Assembly: GCA_949316495.1 (NCBI GenBank)
Contig: OX439003.1
Span: 25,312,162-25,376,161, forward strand
Reading direction: 5' to 3'
DNA: 64,000 nt
From: Amphiduros pacificus
Lineage: Eukaryota > Annelida > Polychaeta > Phyllodocida > Hesionidae
Made by a program: the position numbers and the translations under genes. Shown here in pieces: positions 16,977 to 28,800 of the stretch (positions are counted from its first letter, which is position 1; the number at the start of each line of letters is the position of its first letter). A model generated the notes under the pieces. The model saw nothing but the letters and a program-made list of their open reading frames with translations, had not been told where the DNA came from and searched no databases.

Positions 16977-16988
16977 ACCAGGTGGCAG
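16977..16988 (+). promoter_or_regulatory. CTCF-core-like site
   Basis: ACCAGGTGGCAG fits all 12 positions of ASYAGRKGGCRS. It lies about 2 kb downstream of the cholinesterase stop codon. Binding is inferred from the motif only. Confidence 0.3.
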
Positions 16989-17709
16989 ATCAGTGTGTTT
17001 TATGTATAAAGAGACGCATCATCGGCTTTTCAGTGATTTAAGATGGTATATACTTTGCCTCTTTGATCCTCCTTGCCAGCCTGTCAGCTAACCTACCCTG
17101 GATCTCAGGACCCCTTGCAGTCACGTGACCTTACCATGGTTCCTAGGGTTTCTACGTCACACTTGAACTTTTCATGCGAACTCAATGTCTGAGCAACACA
17201 GCTGTACACATCCCTAGATATTTCCTGCCAAATCTTCTCTCCATTGGCTATCCCAAGCTTAGAGACAATTTACAAAATATTTAACGTTAAATACAGAAGT
17301 ATTGTTCATCAAACATAATAATATAATAGACTTTGGTTGGCAATTATTACGCCTGTATTCAAGTCACCAATTTGCTGGTAGTAAATATGATGTGAAAGGT
17401 CCAGATGCTTCTTCTACGCGCAATCATACCGGCTTCCATATTGGTTATCCTGATATTCTCCAATTTGTAAGATATCCCAGCATCCTTAGTTGACCATTTT
17501 ACCCTTTTTAATCTGTTAATATAACAAGATGGAGGCTAAGAGCTGGACGCTGTGTGCTAGATATTCCACATATCTCTTGCGTTAATCACATGAAATGGCC
17601 TTCGTATATGAACCATTGTTCTCTTGACCAACCTAGTTCCATTACCTTTCTAGCAAATCCTGTTAAAACCCGACTGGCAACCTCTGTAAATTTGTGTTAT
17701 TCCTACAGA

Positions 17710-18155
17710 TCTTGGCCAACCCCGGCAGGTCACCATTGTGAGTATATATTGGTCAATCCCGGTTGGTCACCATTGCTTTAGATACTAGTCAAATACTAGC
17801 AGGCCACCATTACTGTAGACCTATTGCCTCCATTGCTGCAGATCTTGGCCAACCCTGGCAGGTCACCATTGTGAGTATATATTGGTCAATCCCGGTTGGT
17901 CACCATTGCTTTAGATACTAGTCAAATCCCAGCTGGTCACCTTTACTGTGGATCTCAGCAAACCCTGGCAGATCACCTTTATGGGTATATATTGTTCAAC
18001 CCCAGTTGGTAACCATTGCTTTAGATACAGTCAATAAGAGCAGGTTACTGTTTTCCTGGTCTTGGCCATTTCTGGCAGGACAGCATTGCTCTAGATCTTG
18101 GCCAACCCCAGCGGACGCCATTGCTGTAAATATTGGTATACCCTGTGGTGACCAT
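17710..18155. repeat. Degenerate minisatellite with composite unit
   Basis: Blocks built on GGTCACCATTG and CTTGGCCAACCC recur every 40 to 50 bases. A larger composite block starts at 17711 and recurs at 17844, containing GTGAGTATATATTGGTCAAT. Copies further right are more diverged. It lies downstream of the cholinesterase gene. Confidence 0.85.
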
Positions 18156-18997
18156 TGTAATATTCTTAAGATCTGTAACCAGACCCTATTTCTTTTAGTT
18201 GTATCTCACACAGGTGAAATGGGAGCGACTTTGTTCACCTACCTTGTCCGCCCCGGAGAGCACAAGCATTCAGTGTATATGTCCTGGCTGAGCCAACGCT
18301 TTCAAGTACCAAATGTAGACATAGAGTCAATCAATATCACTACCGTATTGTGTCGCACCCACATGACGTTATTGTCTTTTATAAGGAACATATGGATGTG
18401 ACATCCATCATACATACAAGCTATGTAAATATATGGAGTCTTGAGACTCATTTTCATGTTAATTATTGTTGATATATTGTGCAAGATTTACATGGGAAGA
18501 ATACACAACACGGTTGTCTTCTTCCCATACATGAGGTAGCTGCATTTATCAGAATAACAAATATTGTTTTAATTCGGTTAACTTTGTCTCAATGAATATG
18601 TAGATGATTGAGTTGAGTTCAAATAAATCTTTGTCAAACCCCAATTTGCTACAAAGTATTGTGAGATTGACAGACATTCAGGTTATCAATAAACAACACA
18701 GACATCACTCAAAATGAAAGAATTGGGTCAGTTCATGAGTCGTACATAGTACCTGTAAGTGTCCGTTTTTGATATGTTTCATGAACTGAAAAAAATAATG
18801 ACCGGTCAATCAATTTTGTCTTCATGCAGCAATGAAAACTGGCACCGAATGACCGGAAGTGCGCTTCTCATGTGCGCGACAACACCACAGCCATAGCAAC
18901 CAAAATGGTGGCAGCTGTGGATGAGGTGTTACCAAATTTGAGACCGCTAGATTTGAAATGAATTGTTGAGGATAACCCTGGTATTCCCTGCTATGTC
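18156..18997 (-). other. Probable 3' UTR and proximal downstream flank
   Basis: This is the stretch after the stop codon of the cholinesterase T exon, read on the minus strand. It contains no other gene that I recognise. No AATAAA occurs on the minus strand in it. The nearest variant is ATTAAA at 18568-18573. The true 3' end cannot be fixed by reading, and the UTR could extend further. Confidence 0.45.
18568..18573 (-). promoter_or_regulatory. Candidate poly(A) signal ATTAAA
   Basis: This is the first ATTAAA or AATAAA on the minus strand after the cholinesterase stop, about 425 bases downstream. The motif is short and frequent in AT-rich DNA, so it is weak evidence on its own. The next AATAAA that I noted is much further on, near 16.3 kb. 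Confidence 0.25.
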
Positions 18998-19128
18998 TCA
19001 CGTTTCCCCACACTGTTGTCTCTGGGTTCTGAGGAAGTTATCATACTGCTGTTTCCAGTCCACAATATATTTTGTACTCCATTCATGGAACTGTAATTTC
19101 CACTCTTTCTCTGCTTCTGTCATATCCA
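18998..19128 (-). CDS. ache: Cholinesterase exon 3: C-terminal T peptide (WAT domain)
   Basis: This final coding exon encodes residues 586-628 and the stop. The acceptor is strong, with a TTTTTATTTATTTTCAG tract. It opens in phase 1, so the A left by exon 2 plus TG gives Met586. The sequence MDMTEAEKEWKLQFHEW is clearly the tryptophan amphiphilic tetramerisation peptide of AChE-T. In known enzymes this helix wraps around a proline-rich strand of ColQ or PRiMA. Trp lies at 595, 602 and 610, and Cys625 sits four residues from the end, placed for the usual intersubunit disulfide. One oddity is that the second and third Trp are eight residues apart, where human AChE has seven, because of one extra residue. 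A GPI-type or other alternative last exon was looked for in intron 2, and only one weak candidate was seen. Confidence 0.93.
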
Positions 19129-22100
19129 CTGAAAATAAATAAAAACAGTAAATGTTAAACAGACACCAAGACAAGATAGGTTACCAAAGTGCAAAGGTAT
19201 GGTTTACATTTTTAAAAATGTGCATTTACTCTATTTGTGCCATAGACGTCATAAAATATTATGAGCCATATATAATGTGAACTCCATTTGTTTCACATTT
19301 TATACAAGTTATATATAATACATAGATGGCATATTGCAGTGCCCCAGACAAAGCTAGCGACTGTCAAACATCAATAGAGTTTGCATGCCAAATCTGAGTG
19401 AAACAATGTAGCAGCAACACCCTCAGGACAAATACTTCTCTGCGAATTCCATCACCGTATAAAGACAATATGTCTTCTTTAGGAAAGAAAATTATGGTTT
19501 GAGATATCGCGTGATTGTTTCATTTGTACCCTTTGCTACTATAAAAAATGAAATTATTTTGGTGACATGTGTCGTTTTGAAGAATTATCGATGCCAAATC
19601 AAGAACACTGACAGCTTTCTTTTTTATATGTGTATTCTATCAGACTCTTTTGTTGCAAAAGATATGTCACATGTGTAGTGTATTTGCGGATGGTAATAGT
19701 CTCTCTGATGTTTGTAACCAAACAAATTAGAGATTTAATGGTCAGTAGATCCAGAATCAGTAAAGGCTTTCTTGACAAATTCTCAGACACAAATGTGATA
19801 CTAGCGTTTATATTCCAATATAACTGACATATCTTTTCATTGTTGTTCTGTCTAAAATAAAACAGAAATATTGTCTTGGTATTGCTTGCATTTCAAGTTT
19901 TAATTTTCAATTTTGTTTGTTTGTGGATAAGGACGTCCCAAAAATGCTCAATTACAATAAAGGTCTTTCGAAAACTTTAAGGTTCGCTACTAGTTGCTAT
20001 TGCTCATAAACTATCTAACTTCAAGAGATACCTTTAGGAAAGATGGTTTGGTTTTGATGATAAATCACTGCCAATATGTTCTGAGTGGTAATTAAACTTT
20101 GTCATTTTGAGAAAGACCCATCTTCTTCAGGTCAACCAGGGATACTTAAAATATCAGCAAACTATCCAAGGTGATCTCTATGCCATATCCTATTCCGAGT
20201 AAGATCAATGTTCACTTCATAGTGGGACTCATCAGTCAATTCCTCATTAGTAAAATAGCCAAGAACAGAGCCCTTCGTAGCCTAGAGGAGAACCCCATAG
20301 CTCTATGGTAGACTAAAGAAAGCCCCCGTATCCCAGAGCCGACTATAGTGGGATGGCTTGGTGAGAATCGTGGTACCTATATAATGACACACAGGATTGA
20401 GGCGCTAAATATTCGATTTATCAACACTTCTTGATGACTTGGAAGTGCTGCAAGGGATTGGGGGAAGATCTGAGGCTCGTTACTTCATCTATAGCCAGGG
20501 ATTTGTTCTCTTACAGCTAGAGACACGATGCTCATTAGGTAGATATACAGACAGACTGGCTGTAATCGCCTCCAAAGCAGCACGGATCAAGCACACTTGC
20601 ATTGGTCATTTTGTGTGATTTTCGACATTTATAAAGATAGGGAAATTGAATCATTTTTGTCAATTCGAACCGGAACTAATAGGTTATTTACATTAATTAT
20701 CAACCACATGTGCAACATCATACATAAATGATACATTAAATGCAAGGAATACAGTTGCACATTTATCATTCTGAATAAAAGTGTCACAATAATCAGAGAG
20801 ATAATAATTAAATCATATCGTTAAATCATAATTACTTTCACTCTTGATATCATAAGCATCTATTTAATATAAATATTCAATTTACCTTTTTGTATTGTGT
20901 TAGTATCCTTATGAGTAGACAGAGAGGCAGAGATGAGAGTCAGGTCAGTTGAATGCTGGGTCCATGCAGGGTGATAGGGAAGCCAGAACTTAGTCCAAAC
21001 CGCAACCATTAGTAGTGTCACCCACACCAAAGCAACTATACAGGCATTACCCACACCGTTAGTGCACAAAGGGGATACAGCTTTACACCAGAGTTAGAAT
21101 CCTTCTCAGGAAATAAAGTTGTATAGATTTTTCTATATCTTATAAAGGTTAATACTCTTAGCAAATATCTTAATTCTAACAAATAACACATTTTTGAAAT
21201 AGTTAATACACAACATCTATCTTAAAATGAAATAATCATTTATCTCCCAGTATTATGGATATTGCTAATACATTACACCCCTCATCTTAATAAAAACAAT
21301 CATACATATCCAGCCATCTTAAAGTGATTTCTTTCTCAAATAAATTGTTTTATCCACTTTATTACCAATTACATGAGAACAAAGTGCATTTTTTTAGGTT
21401 GCTTATAAATATGTAAACACCGTTTATGTATAACTGATTCAGGATGAATGGTGTAGGTTCAAGGGAGAGAAGGCTGATAAATAAATGTTTCAAATCTTCC
21501 ACATGTCCTGAATGCTACCAGCAATGAAATATATCGATGATCATAAGTTTGAATAAATCACAAACAATATCCCATATCCGGCGGAGCTCGATGTAGGCTG
21601 ATGCAGAAGAGGGAGAGACATATGGTGTTTACCCAGGACAGGAGGTCATGGCTGCCACCCGGCCAGGTCAGCTCTTCCTTATGATACATTGCTTATTGCA
21701 TTACACATCAATGCCATCATTTCTCTATCCGCGACACACAGTAAAGCTGCAATGCTTTATATCCCCACAAAATCACCCCGCAAAATCCCCAGTGATATCA
21801 GTTATTTTGACAAAATCTTTGGAAAAATAAAGGAATCAAATTGAATTTTCACATTGTGACCTTGAACATTTTGAGTGAGACTTAACCAAGGCGACTCAGC
21901 ACTTTTGTGGAAATTGTGGACCTGGAAATCACATGGGAATATGGGAATATGGTCCCCGACACTTATTACTAAATCTTTGATGTATTTCAACATCGACATA
22001 AAATATCGGTATGATTTAGATTACCATGAGTGACCATTTCTGGGGAACTTCTTTCCCACCCATCACCTCTATGACCCTCCGCTGACCCACTTTTTCAGAA

Positions 22101-25100
22101 CCACATGACCATCATACCAATGCGCATTGACTGAGTTATTGTTCACAGTGGACCAAAATGAAAAATGTCTGATTCCGCCCCCTGTGAAGATTATAATTTC
22201 CACATGAATAAATTATAGCGGACAAAGGTTAAATCTTGAGAGATCAATGGCTTTGGGTTTGTGGAGAGAGAGAGCCAATCTCTGACCTATGTATATTGAA
22301 CTTGTATCTTGTCCAAATGCACATTGATTCATGTTGGGCCAGACAGTCCAGTGTAAAGCTACATAGCTCCCCGTGGTCATAATAAGCACATATTTGTATT
22401 TGAACACTGACATCCTCCAAACCATTGCCATTATAAAGCATCGTCCTCTGGCTTGCCACGAGATGATAGCCATTGTACTTGACAACTGATGCATAGCATC
22501 ATTAGAGATAACCATCTTTCATTTACAGCAATTGCCAGTGATAAAGATAATAACAGCTATGTGTTGTATATAATTCATGTACCACGTGATTGGAGCTCAT
22601 TATTGTCTTATAATGTGATCTGTCCCACCATACACCTTTTGTGAATAGCTTTAACTTATTCTATTGAAAGAGGTATGTTATGAACGGTCTGGGATATCTT
22701 ATACATTGGATAATTGCTTGCACAAGGATGATATTGTCTTCACTAGCCTGTCAGCTCAAGTCATAGATCAAATGAGAACTGTCTGGCCTTCTCCATCCTA
22801 TCTCCTCATTGTCTGACCTCCCTCTCTTCTGTCGTAACTGTCGATATCCTATACTCATATTATTAAGTGCATGAACAGCCCATGGATTCTACGAGAAAGA
22901 GATAGATTGCTACATTCAAGGAGAAAACACATCCAATAAAAAGATGGAAAGTTGTACTATAGCCGTCTTCATACATTTCAGCGTCAAATGCATATGAAAA
23001 TTCTTTTGATAGTCTTTTTTCTTAAAGTTTAAATATATTTTAAAGTGGAAATTCATCTATCGATAATGGAGACTTTATATATCGTCTCATCTAAAGAACT
23101 ATTTAACAGCCAAAGTAAAAAAAAATATTAGCAGCACACAACATTCACATTTGATATTATCGATATGCAATTACCATTGAAAATTCGTACACATTCACAC
23201 TGTCTGCAGGATACACAGGAAATGACATTGAAAACTCATCGATATGCTGAAGCTTGGGAACAGTGAGTCCTATGTGCAAAGGTATAGACCTGGGCTTCTG
23301 GCAGGGAAACTAAATGTGGCCCTGTCACAGTGGGAGTGAGACATGGAAACATGGCCATGGGATTACCGCCCCAGGGGGCGCGCTGGCAGGATCACCGGGT
23401 CACCACAGTACAAAAAGTCCCCATAATTTCTCAGATGACCCAGAATAAAACCATTTAGATTTGCCATTATGAATATCAATTTTTACCAGTGGCAAAACAG
23501 ACATTTAATCACATTTCTCTCTGTTGGGGTAGTAACCCTTTTGCTAAAGGCCATTATTATATCTATATCTATGTTTTTCTCACGTGAATATTTTGTGATT
23601 AAAAAATCTATTTGCACGGAATTCAAGTTTAATGAAATCAATATATAGTTGTTCATTGACCCATTGGCAAACATAGGAGCTCTTCTGAATTCAAACTATG
23701 TTTTAACTCAGAAATATAACAAAATAATTAATATGAACTAAATATCATGAGGTCTCATGAGGACGAGATTTGGTAGCAGGTGGCGCCCTCTATAGGTCAA
23801 AGATTAGTGGCCCCCAGAGGACAAGTCCCAGCAGTCATCCCTATAGGTCAGATTGTCCAATATAGCTACGAAGGATAGAATGTATAGCATGACAGAATGT
23901 TAGATACAGGGAACGATGGGGGTAGAAATGAACTTGGGATGGAAAGAGTTACTGATGAGAAGAGAAGGCTGACAGAACAAACAAGATACTAGGATGGTTT
24001 ATTTTGTCTGTGCAAAGGAGTCGACAGTGTCGCTATCATGCCGAAACACACTCAAACAAAAATAGATAGCAAATTGCCTTAGTTTGTGTATGTAAACACG
24101 GCATATAAACAAGAAGGCTCTACCCAGTTAGCAACTCAAGTCGGAATACAAGACAACGAAGTATCAATAAATATTCCTCATTGCTACAATGTGTAAATAG
24201 ACGAATAAAGACAAAAGAAATATCAAAGGTTGTGCCATGTTCCTTTCCAAAGCACATGATCTATCCTTGATATCTGAGCTGCAGAGCTCTAAGTGTGAAT
24301 ATGATTCATGGTTTAACTACTTTAGATTGGAAGAGACGTGGTTAAATGCTTTACACAATGAAAAATTCATTATATTGATTCTATACTAATGCCCATGTTT
24401 TACTCTTAACCTTGGGAGCGACGCCTATATGAAAAGGGTATGCGTTCAATACAGCAATGAAATGAATATCTCACAATGAATTTCTGAAAGGAGACTTTGG
24501 TTGCATTTATGGTGATTTTATTTTGCACCTTTACTGGACAGTGGGAATGGGTCTTCACCTGTTGAAGCACGGTATGGAAATGACTATGGGCGGATCGATA
24601 CTGGCTGGCACAGATTTACGATCTGAAAAAATCACTGTGTCCCGCAAAAGCTCACCACAGAGACATCCATCAGTCCGCAGGGAGAGGACCTCAAGGACCT
24701 TACCCATACACACCATGACCAATGAAATAGACTCAGTCACCCTACCCATAATTATCACTCACAAAGTATGCCCTATGGGGCCAAGCCTGGATGGTTGAGA
24801 GTCAATTCACTCCAGCCCCTAAGAACCAAGCGGAATTTATTCTTTAGGCCAGTTTATCTTGAGTCCAGGAGGAAAAGAGGACACGGTGAAGGAGTGTGGG
24901 TAACCCAAGGTGGGTACTAATCATACCCCGTCAGTCACTGATAACCCCACCCCTGCCCTGTCATGGCCACCATCAATATCCCAGCATGCTCTAAACCAAG
25001 CCATAACGAGGCCAACAGTCACGTGATTTATCTCAGTAATAAAGTCTTCTGTAGATCAAAGGCAGACTTTTCTGTTGCCAACCAATCATATGTCCGTGAG

Positions 25101-26391
25101 GTCTTCAGTGTGCTACTGCCATGTAATAGTGCTGTCATGGAATCTTTCATGTGCACTGCTCACTTTGCGACATTACCCACACAACACTCTAAATTATCAA
25201 CCAAATTGAAAAGCAACATTTCCTGAATTGGTCCACAATGAGTGATTTTCTGTACAACTTCCTACGGAGTGAAGATGGCTGCTATCCATGATCCTGTGGA
25301 CGGGTATCCTACCCAGGAACAGATCATAATGACAACAGAGAAGAGCGTGCAAATTACATGTAACTCTATTACACCCCTTTGTCAAGGCTCCGTGTCGCTT
25401 TCCTTGCCAACATTTTGCACATAAAGTGTCATGCAAATTGTGTGCCACGAGAAGGAGATGAAACCGATAAATGAGTAAGGGCTATACAAAGATACTCCCG
25501 GGGATTGACACTCCCTGACACGGAAGAAAAAACATCGCAGTTTAAGAAGCAAAGCATTCAAACAGCGTGTGACGTTTAATCTTTGATTTCTTTGTATTTG
25601 TATTAGATTCTACCGAGATTGATAGCTCTTATAGTACATAACATATTATGACAAGGATTTTACTTGACATTAGATATATCCATTTTTTCCTTATTCTCAC
25701 CTCTCTAAGCACAGAATAAAACATAACTAGTTTAGAAATTAGCATAGCTTATTATATATAATAACTATTGACTACAAGTGAGTCACTGTAAAGCTCAGAG
25801 ATTATGTCAACATATTAGTTCTCGAGTAATGAGGATAGGTTCTATCAAACACAGTGTATTAGGTATGACTCTCTTGGTTATGAAATATTCTCTTCATTAA
25901 TGTGTCTAGTATACGAGTCTGCAACACATACTTTTCTCAAACAAACTTCAAAGAGATGTATGGTTTCATAGGTAAACTTCTGCAAACTCTTCTGCAGATA
26001 TGGTAGTAAAGATCAAAACAGAAAAGGCATGTCTATACCTGATCGGACAGGTTTGGTCAAACTCTTTAGCTCACTCAACTTTACTTAGCTTTACTTCACA
26101 ACAACCAATGAATCCGTGAGGTATATGCACATATCTACAGAAGAGAATGTTTCAATGTATCTGAGGGATGACATAATATTAAAATTAGTAAAAGATTATT
26201 CATCATGTGTGAATGCATTTCACCCATGCATTTCACCCCATGCAGTAGACATAACACCTAGAAAGTTGGATTAAAGGTAGAAAAAGTCAACGCTGAACGA
26301 CAACAGGCTTGTTGTCACACCTACACACTAAAACAGTTACCATAGATCTAAAGAAATGCAATTTAAACATAAACTTATAATGTGAACTTAC
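19129..26391 (-). other. Cholinesterase intron 2 (7.3 kb)
   Basis: The donor at 26391 reads GTAAGT on the minus strand and the acceptor ends at 19129-19130. Most of the intron is unremarkable AT-rich sequence without arrays or identifiable mobile elements. It holds two CTCF-core-like near matches at 23370 (plus strand) and 23783 (minus strand), which point toward each other. It also holds one hydrophobic open frame at 21080-20860, discussed as a possible alternative C-terminus. Confidence 0.85.
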
Positions 26392-26585
26392 TGGTGGCGG
26401 CGACCAGACGAGGTAGGTATTCCTTCCAGAAGGCACATTCTTTGGCTCGGGGTCCTCGGCCGACTGCCCGGGACTTGTCCGGCTGATGTAGGTACTTGGA
26501 GTTGAGTTCTAGGTACTCCTTGCCCTTTGGCGTATGGAGTGGCCACTCGTTGAGACTCGGCCTACCGGGTGCCCTGTTCGGATCA
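26392..26585 (-). CDS. ache: Cholinesterase exon 2: end of catalytic domain
   Basis: The exon is flanked by TTATTTCAG on the 5' side and GTAAGT on the 3' side. It opens in phase 2 (GG from exon 1 plus T gives Gly521) and closes in phase 1. It encodes residues 522-585, starting Asp-Pro-Asn-Arg. Cys571, in the motif ECAFWKEYLPRL, is the partner of Cys443 in the third conserved intrachain disulfide (Torpedo 402-521). The matching vertebrate exon has the same limits and similar length. If the donor is not used, translation continues Ser-Lys-Phe-Thr-Leu and stops at 26375-26377. That predicts a short read-through form lacking the T peptide, like AChE-R. The stretch Lys-Ser-Arg-Ala-Val-Gly-Arg-Gly-Pro-Arg is unusually basic for this region of the family. 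Confidence 0.95.
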
Positions 26586-26837
26586 CTGAAATAACACAAT
26601 ACTATCTTTAAACATGCTTTTTAATTAATCAAACACGTTCTCACATTTTGCCAAAGAACGCCTAAAAGATTATCCATCATTATTTCACATTTTAAGACAA
26701 AGACACAAATGGTTTTACATATTAAGCTTGGACAAACTTGGATTAGATTTCTTTTGGGGTGATTGGTCATGACACCAGGTAACAGCTCTTAGCATTATGG
26801 GGAACTGTAGTAGCATTAATTATAAACACATCTTTAT

Positions 26838-27480
26838 GTCTTGAAATCGTTCACAAAGTCATGGAGGTCACAGGCCATCTTACAGAGATTATGATTATGT
26901 TTAAATAATATGGGGTCATGAAACTGTGCTACAAACAAGCTATCTCCCTGAAATCAACCAAAATACACCTGTAAAAAACTGTGTTTTGTTGAAAGTGCCT
27001 AGTGCTATGCCCACACTCATGTAACCACGTAAGGCAATAAGGCCTGTATCAATACACAAACACCAATGGACAAACTGGTCTTTGTAAGTCAAATCACTCT
27101 AGTATACCAATCTGAAGGGCCTCACTGTTCGCAACCCTTCAGTAAGTAGGAGTTTGCATTTGATCACTTTTCAGCAAAGAAAATTTTATAGACAGTGTTC
27201 AACGGATGAGTTAGATTTGAGCAGATCACTCATCTACTTCTAAATGGCACAGACATTCGTGTAGGTGATTTGACGGTATATAACATTGATCATAAATTGT
27301 AGGGTAAAAACAATTCTATTTTGTTGAGAAAATATGCTTGAAAATCTGATTCCTTGACTGCTTTTAATTCCACAAGGACTGAAGATGAAGATGAACAAAC
27401 AGTTGACACATGGGATTTGCCACTTGAGTGAACATATTTTAAGAATGGGACGTTTCAAAATCTCAAATGCATCATATAAC
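26838..27480 (+). repeat. Diverged interspersed repeat, copy 2
   Basis: This is the second copy of the repeat at 3085-3740, in the same orientation. It lies in intron 1, about 250 bases from exon 2. Colinear similarity runs through the whole stretch, with indels and a weaker final third. It has no open frame or terminal repeats that would name it. Confidence 0.75.
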
Positions 27481-28697
27481 TGTATGCTAAATTAGGCACT
27501 CCTTTGTCTTTATTAATGATCTGTACAAATGATGCATTTCGACATTAAAATTCTCAAACATCTCAAATATCATGTTTTCATTTACATATATCCACAAAAA
27601 ATAAACCTTATCACCTATATCAAGTGAGAAAGTCCCTTATGCATTCCAAGGCCAAGCATGTGAGTTACTAATAATAACCTTTCCATATATTTCCATTAAC
27701 CTTGAAATACACAAAAATGTCATATTTGAAATTGACAAATTGCCGACATGGAAAAGTTGTCAAATATCATATTGAACTGAAATATTCATCAGCTTCACAA
27801 AACAACTTTGACTGAGATATCAAAAATATGATAGGAGTACATAATCTGAGATAAATTAAAATAAAATTTTTGACAAATTTATCGAGAAAAATCTTTTTAT
27901 TTACTTGTTTCAAATTTACTCAGTTCTCATTAAATAGTTTTTCAGATTTGAAAGATTTTTTGTGATTTTCTGCTCTAAGAGATATAATAAATATCATGTG
28001 AACAAGATAAAAATGATTGCGGATATCTCCATCTACTGCCAGCCTTCAAAAAGCAGAGACTAGAAATTAAAAATTAAAAAAGATAAGACTATAAATTAAC
28101 TATTTTTGCATCAGAATCTAGAGAAAGAGATGTATAATTCTAATGTGAGAATTTTTGCAATTTGTCTTGTATTGTTTGACAATATGTGAGTGACAGATGA
28201 TAGATATACGTGTAAAGGACATATATTCAATGTTATACCAAAAGTAAACCCGCCCTAAGAAAGAGAGGTGAGGTGATTTGAAATATCTATATGATTTCTT
28301 ACTCGAATATTTGCGGTGTAATCTCCTGAATTGTCTGAAGATAACTAAAACCGCATGGTATTATCATTTTGTCTGACATTTTCAAATATGATATTTTTCC
28401 ATGCGCATTTGTGGGAACCTTTAGCAACAATAGCAATGACTCTATCTGAATAAAAAGCAACAATCTACTGGCAAAGGGTAAACAGCGTGATGTAACAAAG
28501 CTAAACTGTAATCTGAGACAAGAAAACCAGCTTTCAATTTGAGGTAAGCTCAAAAATGGGATCTATTCAATACATTTGAATAAATATGAATGACATTCAC
28601 TAAAGATGATTATAATCTCATGATGACCCCAAGATAATCACATGTTTTCATTTCAACTACTGCTAAAGCATGCAATCATCATTGAATATCTACATAC

Positions 28698-28800
<103 letters not shown>

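Larger units (their letters stand above)
13210..17709. other. Intergenic or 3' flank, no gene recognised
   Basis: The stretch holds three CTCF-core-like sites (15208, 15754 and 16977) and a few CpG-richer patches (13840-13990, 14900-15000, 15180-15560). No open frame has a recognisable domain. A minus-strand frame around 14730-15055 contains a GKR dibasic motif, but it has no ATG and no convincing splice acceptor, and I do not call it. Confidence 0.5.

Noticed and set aside
24523-24798. 91-codon plus-strand frame
   Set aside because: No family resemblance, an overlapping frame on the other strand, and no splice or promoter support. It lies inside an intron of the opposite-strand gene.
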